This document shows positions 14,846-21,077 of a stretch of 21,100 nucleotides of DNA, one piece after another (position 1 is the stretch's first letter; every line of letters starts with the position of its first letter). A program made the translations under genes and the position numbers. The stretch is taken from NCBI RefSeq assembly GCF_902381825.1, contig NZ_LR698973.1, positions 2,214,650 through 2,235,749 on the forward strand. The letters run 5' to 3'. The notes beneath the pieces are model-generated. The model ran no database searches, was not told the DNA's origin, and worked only from the letters and a program-made list of their open reading frames with translations. Source of the DNA: Pseudocoprococcus catus. Lineage in GTDB: Bacteria > Bacillota > Clostridia > Lachnospirales > Lachnospiraceae.

Positions 14846-15502
14846 CTACTTCCTTGCAAACATTCTTTTTGGAGCTGAAGATGAAGAAGAAGTCATTGTC
14901 CACATCCATGCAGAATACCCGAAATCATAAACCTTCTTTTCGCCTTTTTCCGTTGATAAATCAACAGCTACTCCGATTACAACAGGTTTATCACGTTCGC
15001 TTCTATCATCCTTACAAAGGAAGGTATCCGTATCGTTATCATAGAAGCAGATGTATTCACCGCCATCCTGGTATGTCGTACAAAGATCTGCGCAGAGTTT
15101 TGAAGCTGTCTCAAAAGAAAACAGAGGAATAATCCATCCATTCGGTCTTTCGTCAAATGTCAGTCCGTCATAATAATCTTTGCCATTGATCGTAAACTTT
15201 CCAGATGCAGGCTCACCATAAAATATCTCCTGCATATCATATTTTCTTTCTGTATCAACATAAACTTCTTCGTACACAATCACATGATTAACAACACTAT
15301 ACTTTGCAATATAAGCCACCCTTAAAAGATAGCTGCATGGAGTTAATGCATAATCAATGTCTTTTTCAGCAGTATCATACACGCCCATAAACATCTTTCC
15401 GGCAAAATAGCCCTGCGTACATGGGACAAATGTGACAACTCTTTCTTTTCCTGCGATATGATAATGCTTTGTCCCTTTAATTCTTTCCAATGTAATCTTC
15501 AA
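14846..15502 (-). CDS. Unrecognised 218-aa protein with a TTG start
   Basis: I place the start at the TTG at 15502 because AAGGAG lies 7 nt upstream; the ATG at 15637 has no binding site and overlaps the SLOG-like gene. The protein begins MKITLERIKGTKHYHIAGKE and is beta-rich, with scattered Cys, then GKFTINGKDYYDGLTFDERP and a C-terminal KVYDFGYSAWMW followed by a Ser run. No signal peptide is visible. Function is unknown. It lies upstream of the membrane-protein genes in the same array. Confidence 0.7.
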   Translation of the reverse strand: MKITLERIKGTKHYHIAGKERVVTFVPCTQGYFAGKMFMGVYDTAEKDIDYALTPCSYLLRVAYIAKYSVVNHVIVYEEVYVDTERKYDMQEIFYGEPASGKFTINGKDYYDGLTFDERPNGWIIPLFSFETASKLCADLCTTYQDGGEYICFYDNDTDTFLCKDDRSERDKPVVIGVAVDLSTEKGEKKVYDFGYSAWMWTMTSSSSSAPKRMFARK

Positions 15503-15605
15503 AATAAAACTCCTTTCTGTAAGTCTTGATGCTTCTTTATCAATATGGTAAATTTTTAGGATGATACCATGCATAGAATCAAATTCCAAACAAGATAAGC
15601 TTTCA

Positions 15606-15836
15606 TCAAACGTAAATTGTACGGATTGGATTACCATACTGTTTAGCTAATTCAAAGCTTTGTGCTGTTCCTGTTGACTTTCCATCCCAAAAAGCTACAC
15701 ACCCTCTCTTCTTCTGCTTTGATATAAACTCATGCATTTTTCTATTTCTGATAAAGCCTGCTTTTTTACCAAGACTCCAGTCAGCTTCAAATATAATACA
15801 TGGATACCCTTTTTCTTTTGCATATCTTTCTGCCAT
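15606..15836 (-). CDS. Truncated SLOG/DUF2493-like protein (C-terminal half only), 76 aa
   Basis: The sequence reads MAERYAKEKGYP, then ADWSLGKKAGFIRNRKM and CVAFWDGKSTGTAQSFELAK, an unmistakable match to the second half of the YspA/DUF2493 branch of the SLOG superfamily, a Rossmann-like fold thought to bind nucleotide or NAD-derived ligands. The first half, which would carry the GSR and SGGARGAD motifs, is absent: upstream in this frame is a TGA 12 nt before the ATG, and the adjoining frame encodes a coiled coil ending in DEEFDRM. At the junction ATGCAATG looks like a 5-nt duplication; removing 5 nt would read DRMAERYA continuously. It is therefore probably a broken or recombined gene. Confidence 0.65.
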   Translation of the reverse strand: MAERYAKEKGYPCIIFEADWSLGKKAGFIRNRKMHEFISKQKKRGCVAFWDGKSTGTAQSFELAKQYGNPIRTIYV

Positions 15837-16186
15837 TGCATGCGATCAAATTCTTCGTCATTAACAGGCGCAGCTTCTTCCGCTCTAGCCGATGATTCAT
15901 TGATCTGATTTTTAAGCTTTTCAATCTCTGCTGTTAATTCACTGATATTCTGCTTAAGGTTTGAGATTGTCTGCTCATACTGACTCTGCTTCTGCGTGAA
16001 ATTACTTTCTTTTTTCTGAGCGATATCTGCAGATGCTTTGTACATCTCCACCTGGCGTTCAGTTTCTTTAAGATCATTCTTAATCTTATCGTTTTCGCTC
16101 TGTAACGAATCAAGTCTGGCAATGATTACCGGTATAAACAGCCGTCTCTTCTTGAGACTAAACCAATGACAATCGACGACAAACAC
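15837..16186 (-). CDS. Coiled-coil ORF, possibly frameshifted into the SLOG-like frame
   Basis: The minus-strand frame runs from a GTG at 16186 through a strong coiled coil (ARLDSLQSENDKIKNDLKE, then TISNLKQNISELTAEIEKL) to EEAAPVNDEEFDRMQWQKDM. The same frame remains open to 15695, but beyond about 15837 it is the out-of-frame reading of the SLOG-like gene, so I end the real coding part there. The GTG has no well-spaced binding site, and the first 20 codons overlap the divergent plus-strand gene at 16166. It may be the 5'-truncated partner of the SLOG-like half. Function unknown. Confidence 0.4.
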
Positions 16187-16945
16187 CCTCTGTTTGACTG
16201 TAAGACAACCGATATTAACCGGATGGTAAGGGAAACCTCTGCATCTGAATTGTTTTTATCTGCTTTATGGCAGGTGCAATCTATTCTTGCGGCCACGCCA
16301 AACCGTCTGGAAAAGATCGATCATTTTCTGGACGAGCTCGCAAATTCAAAAAACTTACTTGAGCAAAAGAACAATGAAATTGCAGCACTTCGCAAGGAAA
16401 ACGAGGTATCCAAAGCAACCATAGTTTCTCTCAATAAAAAGATATCTGCTCAGGACGAAAAGATAAAAAACTTTGATAAAAATGTAGCTGTTGAAGGAGC
16501 TGTATCCGAGCGCGATGAAACAATCAGACAGCTGGAACGTTCTGTCGAAAACCTGAAAAAAGAACTGGAAAAAGAGAAAGAAAAAAGCAGAAAGGCCACT
16601 GAGGAAAAGCCGATCAATATGTCTTTGCCGGTTGCGGATACAAAGGTAACTAGAAAAATCGACGTTACGAAAAAATATTTATTCGTTGTTTGTCACGATC
16701 TGATGAAAACTAAGCTTCAAACATGGTTTCCAAACAGCGTTATTTCAGAAGGCAAAGACATCCGTCCATCCGCTAATTATTACATGACCGTTTTTATCAC
16801 GAAAAATCTGAGCCATTCAGAATACAACCGCATAAAGCCAATGTGTATCAACAATCACATTCCAATGGCAAACTGCAATGTTGTTAATTTCGAACGGATC
16901 TGTGAAACAATCAGGCAATGCGAAGATGAATACAAACTTATATAA
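16166..16945 (+). CDS. Coiled-coil protein with a DUF2325-like C-terminal domain, 259 aa
   Basis: A TAA directly upstream limits the frame to the ATG at 16166, which lacks a clear ribosome binding site. Residues 20-60 form a helical head, 60-145 a long coiled coil (SKNLLEQKNNEIAALRKENE), then a linker, and 168-259 a compact domain: KKYLFVVCHDLMKTKL, YYMTVFITKNLSHSEYNRI and NNHIPMANCNVVNFERI. This strand/helix order with an SH motif resembles DUF2325, but the match is by eye. The gene is followed after 18 nt by the phosphoesterase gene, so they probably form an operon. Its 5' end overlaps that of the divergent coiled-coil ORF. Confidence 0.7.
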   Translation: MTIDDKHPLFDCKTTDINRMVRETSASELFLSALWQVQSILAATPNRLEKIDHFLDELANSKNLLEQKNNEIAALRKENEVSKATIVSLNKKISAQDEKIKNFDKNVAVEGAVSERDETIRQLERSVENLKKELEKEKEKSRKATEEKPINMSLPVADTKVTRKIDVTKKYLFVVCHDLMKTKLQTWFPNSVISEGKDIRPSANYYMTVFITKNLSHSEYNRIKPMCINNHIPMANCNVVNFERICETIRQCEDEYKLI

Positions 16946-16963
16946 GGCAAGGGAGGAAGAATT

Positions 16964-17839
16964 ATGGCAATATTTGTAACTGGCGATACTCATGGAAGCA
17001 AGAAACTGGGGTTCTTCAGTGTTGACGGATTCATGCCACGTCTAAACACAGAATCTTTTCCGGAACAAAAAAGCATGTCTAAAGATGATTTTGTTGCTAT
17101 CCTTGGCGATTTTGGTGGAATCTGGAATAAAACAGAAACAAAAGAAGAAGCATATGCACTTAACTGGCTGGATTCAAAACCATTTACAACATTGTTCGTT
17201 CCCGGAAATCACGAAAATTATGACAGATTAACGGGTATTGACGATGCAGATGTTTTAAATAATTGGATGTATTCTAAATTATCAAATGAAGAAAAAGAAA
17301 AACTTAAGGAAGGCTTTCCTCGGAAGCTTTGGCATGGAGGAATGATCCGTGAAATCAGACCATCTGTATTAATGCTTGAACGAGGACATATATTCAACAT
17401 TGACGGATGTAATTGCTTTGCGTTTGGTGGAGCCCGCAGCCATGACATATCCGGCGGTATATTTCATCTGGAAAAATTCAAAACACCTGAACAAGCTATT
17501 GCTGCATATAAACAATTTGAACATCACGCATCTTTCAGGGTTAATCATCTATCATGGTGGCAGCAGGAAATGCCAAATTATCAAGAAATGAAGCTTGGAA
17601 AAGAAAACCTTAAAAAAGTACATAATACAGTTGATTTTATCTTTTCCCATGACTGTCCAGCTTCCGACAAAACGCTTCTTATCGGGGCAAATAAACCCGA
17701 TGAGCTAAACGTATATTTTGAAGAAATAAAGCAAAACACGATTTACAAAAATTGGTTTTTTGGACATTACCACGATAACAAACGATTGCCTGGGGGAAAA
17801 GACATTTTGTTATACGAACAGATTGTTCAGATTAATTAA
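16964..17839 (+). CDS. Calcineurin-like metallophosphoesterase, 291 aa
   Basis: A dinuclear-metal phosphoesterase; substrate unknown. GGGAGG lies 8-9 nt before the ATG at 16964. The five family motifs are all present: GDTHG at 7-11 (D8, H10), GD at 48-49, GNHE at 81-84, SHD at 228-230 and GHYH at 267-270. The protein has no signal peptide, so it is cytoplasmic. Between motifs 3 and 4 is a longer-than-minimal insert of about 140 residues containing a WWQQEMP segment. Close relatives on phage and plasmid genomes act as protein or nucleotide phosphatases, but nothing here fixes the substrate. It ends at a strong terminator. Confidence 0.92.
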   Translation: MAIFVTGDTHGSKKLGFFSVDGFMPRLNTESFPEQKSMSKDDFVAILGDFGGIWNKTETKEEAYALNWLDSKPFTTLFVPGNHENYDRLTGIDDADVLNNWMYSKLSNEEKEKLKEGFPRKLWHGGMIREIRPSVLMLERGHIFNIDGCNCFAFGGARSHDISGGIFHLEKFKTPEQAIAAYKQFEHHASFRVNHLSWWQQEMPNYQEMKLGKENLKKVHNTVDFIFSHDCPASDKTLLIGANKPDELNVYFEEIKQNTIYKNWFFGHYHDNKRLPGGKDILLYEQIVQIN

Positions 17840-17848
17840 CGTCAACAA

Positions 17849-17885
17849 AAGAAGCAGTTGTTATAAAAGCAGCTGCTTCTTTTTC
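17849..17885 (+). terminator. Intrinsic terminator after the phosphoesterase gene
   Basis: AAGAAGCAGTTG pairs with CAGCTGCTTCTT (12 bp, one T-G pair) around a 9-nt loop, followed by TTTTT. It faces the ncRNA terminator coming from the other side. Confidence 0.85.
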
Positions 17886-17899
17886 GGAATTTAATTCCA
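17885..17899. repeat. Palindromic 15-mer, copy 2
   Basis: CGGAATTTAATTCCA is identical to 8535-8549. Here it lies exactly between two convergent terminators, after the phosphoesterase gene and at the end of the minus-strand ncRNA. Confidence 0.5.
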
Positions 17900-18046
17900 A
17901 AAAAAAGGCAGAGAAGACGCTCACTTCGGTAGCTAACCAAAGGTGCATCAATTCTCTGCCTTGCTGTCCGGTTGATAGCTAATCAACCGCCATTGTCTGA
18001 AGAGGGAGCGGGGAGCTACCCCATTGCTCTACCAATATCAGCACAT
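17899..18046 (-). ncRNA. Structured small RNA with three UAGCU-loop hairpins
   Basis: The minus strand forms, from 5' to 3': hairpin A at 18029-18006 (GAGC, a 3-nt bulge, GGGG / CCCC GCUC), hairpin B at 17989-17969 (CGGUUGAU / AUCAACCG, perfect 8 bp), and hairpin C at 17960-17907, a long stem (GGCAGAGAA / UUCUCUGCC outside, GAUGC / GCGUC and CUUUGGU / ACCGAAG inside). All three have exactly the same 5-nt loop, UAGCU, although their stems are unrelated. Hairpin C is followed by eight U residues, an intrinsic terminator. Two pairs in C are G-U on this strand and C-A mismatches on the other, so the RNA is read from the minus strand. A -10-like TATTAT lies at 18052-18047. No ORF fits the stretch. 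The common loop contains the self-complementary AGCU, so loop-loop contacts or a repeated protein-binding site are possible. I do not recognise the family. Confidence 0.72.
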
Positions 18047-18052
18047 ATAATA
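18047..18052 (-). promoter_or_regulatory. Possible -10 box of the structured RNA
   Basis: TATTAT (minus strand) would start transcription about 7 nt on, near 18040, just before hairpin A. No convincing -35 is seen. The same bases read TATAAT on the plus strand, so the box could instead serve the nucleotidase gene. Confidence 0.3.
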
Positions 18053-18179
18053 TGAATTTTTTTGAATCGATAAGCAGCATAAAAAAATGAAAAAACATTT
18101 CGATCGAATCGAATTAGTATATTTTACCTCCGCTGAATTCCCATTTTCATTCTAAATTGAGAAAACAGGAGGATACTAA

Positions 18180-18731
18180 ATGCAAAACAAAAAGTTGACG
18201 ATTGCCCTTGATTGTGACGACGTTTTATTTGACTGCAATGAAGAAGCAGTTAAGATGCTAAACAAAGCATACGGAACTCATTACAGCAAAACTGACATTA
18301 AAACATGGGGGTATACAGGGTCCCTGCTTGACGAGCGTATTTGTTTCTTTGAAGATCCCGGATTTGTATCAAACCAAAAGCTTTTACCAGGAGCAAAAGA
18401 ATTTGTTCAACAGCTTCTTAGTATGGATGCCGTTAAAGATATTGTTCTTGTCACCGCTGTTTTGCCACAGTGTGCAAGTGCCAGATATCAGTCCATCATC
18501 AGATTATTGCCGGAAATCAATCCCGATAATGTTGTCATCACATGCAACAAGTCATGTATTCAGGCAGACATCATGCTTGACGATGGTGTACATAATCTTG
18601 ATTCAGCTGTCCATATAAAAAACAGAGTTTTATTTGATCAGCCATGGAATGCCAAAGAAGATAGATACTTCCGAGTAAAAAATTATGAGGAATTCATACA
18701 CTACGTGCAATCTAACAACCCAATGTTTTAA
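18180..18731 (+). CDS. HAD-superfamily hydrolase resembling 5'(3')-deoxyribonucleotidase, 183 aa
   Basis: Proteins of this type remove the phosphate from nucleoside monophosphates. AGGAGG lies 8 nt before the ATG at 18180. HAD motif I is DCDDVLFD (11-18; D11 nucleophile, D13 acid/base), motif II is VTA (91-93), a Lys at about 124 may be motif III, and motif IV is MLDDG (132-136). The length of about 180 aa and the helical cap directly after motif I (CNEEAVKMLNKAYG) match the NT5C group common on phage and plasmid genomes. Other HAD phosphatases remain possible. It is a single-gene unit with a terminator directly after the stop. Confidence 0.85.
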   Translation: MQNKKLTIALDCDDVLFDCNEEAVKMLNKAYGTHYSKTDIKTWGYTGSLLDERICFFEDPGFVSNQKLLPGAKEFVQQLLSMDAVKDIVLVTAVLPQCASARYQSIIRLLPEINPDNVVITCNKSCIQADIMLDDGVHNLDSAVHIKNRVLFDQPWNAKEDRYFRVKNYEEFIHYVQSNNPMF

Positions 18732-18738
18732 AAAGAAG

Positions 18739-18768
18739 AAGGAGACCCGTTTGGATCTCCTTTTTTTT
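18739..18768 (+). terminator. Intrinsic terminator after the HAD gene
   Basis: AAGGAGA pairs with TCTCCTT, with CC/GG inside, followed by eight T residues. It may also act weakly on the minus strand, where one mismatch becomes a G-U pair, ending the 50-aa gene. Confidence 0.85.
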
Positions 18769-18775
18769 GAAAAAA

Positions 18776-18928
18776 TTACTGAATATTTTGATGTCTTTTT
18801 TTGAGAAGGAGATTTTGCGCTTCTTCCTTGGTAAGCTTTTTGATTGCGATTGGCTCATTCATTTTCATTCGCCAATTGTCTTTTTCCTGATAACGCCAAA
18901 AAAGTTTTTCTACTAATTTTCTTATCAT
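18776..18928 (-). CDS. Basic 50-aa protein overlapping the ADP-ribosyltransferase gene
   Basis: GGAGG lies 7 nt before the ATG at 18928, and this start overlaps the stop of the ADP-ribosyltransferase-like gene (ATGA), so the two are translationally coupled. The product is basic and helical (MIRKLVEKLFWRYQEK, then KKLTKEEAQNLLLKKRHQN), with no Cys or membrane segment. It is below the usual size limit of gene callers. It might be an immunity or antitoxin partner of the upstream enzyme or simply a downstream small gene; no family is recognised. Confidence 0.65.
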   Translation of the reverse strand: MIRKLVEKLFWRYQEKDNWRMKMNEPIAIKKLTKEEAQNLLLKKRHQNIQ

Positions 18929-19458
18929 ACTTTTACCTCCAGTTCAACCAAACACTCATTTCTTGAAACAACAGTAAACATTGTATTTTTGTTAATTAAC
19001 AATTCGCGTTGTTTTTTAAATTTACTTAATTTTTCAATATAAGCAACGTCTGCTCCTTGCGGGATGTGAATTATGAATTCATACTGCCCTTTTAGCTTCT
19101 TGCTTCTTATTACGGAGGTACTGACAAATTGCAAACTGATGAACGATTCGCCTACAGCAGCGCCGTCGGATAAATCAAAATCTGAGCCCCTATAACAAAC
19201 GACAGAATGTTCTATAGGGTGCTTCGATATAGCACGGCTGATAATATCTGCATAATTATCAAGCATTTCCTTTTCTTCTGTCGAATCGCCTCGTAGCATG
19301 GCATTAAGTCTCTTAAAAAAAGATTTTCTACCATTTACGTCAAAAGAATTCCATGAATACTTCTCAATAGCATATTTTTCTTTTTCAGACAACGACTTTA
19401 TCCATATATCGTATTCATCTCTAAGAGTATCTACAACGTTTTCCGTATTCACTTTCAC
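18925..19458 (-). CDS. ADP-ribosyltransferase-fold (R-S-E class) protein, 177 aa
   Basis: Enzymes of this fold transfer ADP-ribose from NAD+ to a target. The start is a GTG at 19458 with AAAGGA about 10 nt upstream. The R-S-E triad can be traced: Arg in VVCYRGSDF (R90), STS at 113-115 in FVSTSV, and QRE at 150-152 in FKKQRELLINKNTMF. Having Gln rather than Glu two residues before the catalytic Glu resembles C3-like transferases rather than arginine-specific ones. Residues 1-80 are a helical N-terminal segment. There is no signal peptide, so it would act inside the producing cell or be delivered otherwise. A 50-aa gene overlaps its end, and a leader hairpin precedes it. It could be a toxin of an abortive or addiction system, or a phage-type modifier of host proteins. 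Confidence 0.8.
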   Translation of the reverse strand: MKVNTENVVDTLRDEYDIWIKSLSEKEKYAIEKYSWNSFDVNGRKSFFKRLNAMLRGDSTEEKEMLDNYADIISRAISKHPIEHSVVCYRGSDFDLSDGAAVGESFISLQFVSTSVIRSKKLKGQYEFIIHIPQGADVAYIEKLSKFKKQRELLINKNTMFTVVSRNECLVELEVKV

Positions 19459-19504
19459 TTCTCTTATTTCCTTTCTCTAATACTATAGGCCAGGAAAAGC
19501 TTTG

Positions 19505-19541
19505 AAGGATTTCTCAACCAATCCACGAGGGAGAAACCCTT
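19505..19541 (-). promoter_or_regulatory. Leader hairpin upstream of the ADP-ribosyltransferase gene
   Basis: On the minus strand AAGGGTTTCTC pairs with GAGAAATCCTT (11 bp including one G-U pair) with a 15-nt loop. It lies about 47 nt before the GTG start, inside the presumed 5' leader, and no T-run follows. It may regulate translation or stability. Confidence 0.45.
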
Positions 19542-19595
19542 CTTGGTAAGGATATTGTAACACATTATAACTACTTTGAATACCCTTTGAAAATA

Positions 19596-20477
19596 TTAAA
19601 TCTTACCTATCTTCTTCTGGTATTCTGCATCAGTAACAATACGATCCGTTTGTCTGTCATACATATATACATGATCAGACAAAATCTCTTCTTCTTTAAC
19701 TACTGATGTATTCACTTCATTGACTATAGCATTAAGACATTCAAATGACATACTTTTATCGTATGGAAGAAGAATGCATTCATGAACAGAAGATGGAATG
19801 ATGACGATATCGCTTCCTTCTTTCTCCGCAAAGTTTTTGATTTTATCCTTGCCATAAATGATCGCTGCTGCGCCGTAAAACTTTTCGGTATTTGTTAAAA
19901 CCTTCATTACGCCATCTGAAAAAAATGAAAACATTTCAGGCATACGAAGTAGGCATGGAGCAGATAATCTCGATACGTTTTCCAATGAAGCAAGGAAAAG
20001 TTCAGCCTCTGTCAGTCCATTCATCATTGTCTTGTTAACGGTAAATGTCGCATCAGGATGTTCTTTCAGCCGTACTTTAAATACAATCTTCATATCCATA
20101 AAAGGAATGAATACATCAACGGCTGCTTTTTCTGGCAAAAGTGCAGGAAAAACATTTTCCAAAATGTATGCGTCGTCTATACCTTCAAATCCACCCGCAT
20201 TTTTAAACGCTTCTACTGATTCGAGAGAGATTCTCATCATATCGTATACAGCAGAGACTATTTTGCCGGCATCCGGTCTTGCACATGCAAACATTTCAGG
20301 GAAGAGATCAGGTATGTTATCAATAAACAATACCGGCGAACAATCATTCCTGTCCAGTTTAATGGCCTGTTTAATGACGCCATTTTTACTATGATATTCG
20401 ATCTTTAACAAACCAGAATAATCAGACTTAACCACCTGCATGATTTCTCTTTCCAATGCAATACTCATTTTTTTCAT
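19596..20477 (-). CDS. DUF5688-like protein, 293 aa
   Basis: GGAGG lies 7 nt before the ATG at 20477. The C-terminal third carries a pattern I know from the DUF5688 family, abundant in Lachnospiraceae genomes and mobile elements: YGAAAIIYGKDKIKNFAEKE (201-220), DIVIIPSSVHECILLP (223-238), then NEVNTSVVKEEEILSDHVY and MYDRQTDRI. The N-terminal half (residues 20-140) is more divergent. The protein is cytoplasmic by composition; no biochemical function is established to my knowledge. It is divergent from the plus-strand gene at 20667, from which it is separated by a leader region with repeated sites. Confidence 0.8.
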   Translation of the reverse strand: MKKMSIALEREIMQVVKSDYSGLLKIEYHSKNGVIKQAIKLDRNDCSPVLFIDNIPDLFPEMFACARPDAGKIVSAVYDMMRISLESVEAFKNAGGFEGIDDAYILENVFPALLPEKAAVDVFIPFMDMKIVFKVRLKEHPDATFTVNKTMMNGLTEAELFLASLENVSRLSAPCLLRMPEMFSFFSDGVMKVLTNTEKFYGAAAIIYGKDKIKNFAEKEGSDIVIIPSSVHECILLPYDKSMSFECLNAIVNEVNTSVVKEEEILSDHVYMYDRQTDRIVTDAEYQKKIGKI

Positions 20478-20550
20478 TTTAATTCCTCCTGTTTTTAATG
20501 TTTTTTGTTTCAGAATAAAAATGAGTTAAGACAGCATCTCAAATATTCTT

Positions 20551-20565
20551 ATATGAAATTCATAT
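20551..20565. promoter_or_regulatory. Possible operator: palindrome, half repeated 60 bp later
   Basis: ATATGAAATTCATAT is a 15-bp palindrome between two divergent genes. Its right-hand part GAAATTCATAT recurs in the same orientation at 20615-20625, exactly 60 bp on. This is the spacing and setting expected of a regulator that controls both genes. Confidence 0.4.
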
Positions 20566-20572
20566 TTTTAAG

Positions 20573-20602
20573 CAGGTGTCTGAAGTCCGGACGTCTGTAT
20601 TT
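20573..20602 (+). promoter_or_regulatory. Attenuator-like hairpin in the leader of the 131-aa gene
   Basis: CAGGTGTCTG pairs with CGGACGTCTG (10 bp including three G-U pairs) around a 5-nt loop on the plus strand, followed by TATTTTT. The G-U pairs become mismatches on the minus strand, so it is a plus-strand RNA element. It lies about 65 nt before the gene's start and could be a leader terminator. Confidence 0.45.
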
Positions 20603-20666
20603 TTCCTGTGCAAAGAAATTCATATTAATATAAACGACACTTAACTTAAACGGAAGGAGACGTATT

Positions 20667-21062
20667 ATGCAAATCTACTTAATTGAGAACATGGATCGTT
20701 CTATTTACTTTATCACTGACACTTGCGAAGATTTGGGAGATGTAGCCAACGAACACCCTGAAGAGACATGGATCGTTCGTCCAATTAAAATGAAAATATC
20801 TAACATTGACAAGTTTCGAACCGAATATATTCAATCAGAAGTCGAAAAAATCGAACCTTGCGTTGTCAACGTGTTGAAAAACAAACACCATATTGTACAC
20901 TCCCCTGCTGATCTTGTACATAGTATTGCTGAATCAGCATATAGTAAAAGTAAAGACGGAGTTGATATTTCATGTGCGATCGACGAAACGATTGAAGATG
21001 ATGAAAGAATCGCAAAAGCTAAATCTGTACTTGACAAAATCGTTATTCGAAAAAATAGTTAA
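20667..21062 (+). CDS. Unrecognised 131-aa protein
   Basis: AAGGAG lies 7-8 nt before the ATG at 20667. The product begins MQIYLIENMDRSIYFITDTC, with acidic segments (CEDLGDVANEHPEETW, DETIEDDERIAKAKS) and a central NKHHIVHSPADLVHS. It has no signal peptide or membrane helix. It is divergent from the DUF5688-like gene and followed by a terminator. I recognise no family. Confidence 0.72.
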   Translation: MQIYLIENMDRSIYFITDTCEDLGDVANEHPEETWIVRPIKMKISNIDKFRTEYIQSEVEKIEPCVVNVLKNKHHIVHSPADLVHSIAESAYSKSKDGVDISCAIDETIEDDERIAKAKSVLDKIVIRKNS

Positions 21063-21077
21063 TCCCCCAAAAAAATG

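Noticed and set aside
15695..15836. Tail of the coiled-coil ORF beyond 15837
   Set aside because: This part is the shifted-frame reading of the SLOG-like gene, whose own frame has clear family motifs.
17990..18045. tRNA-like string TTGGTAGAGCA on the minus strand
   Set aside because: It resembles a D-arm, but the following bases form a 4-bp stem with a 5-nt loop instead of an anticodon arm, and there is no T-arm or acceptor stem. It belongs to hairpin A of the structured RNA.
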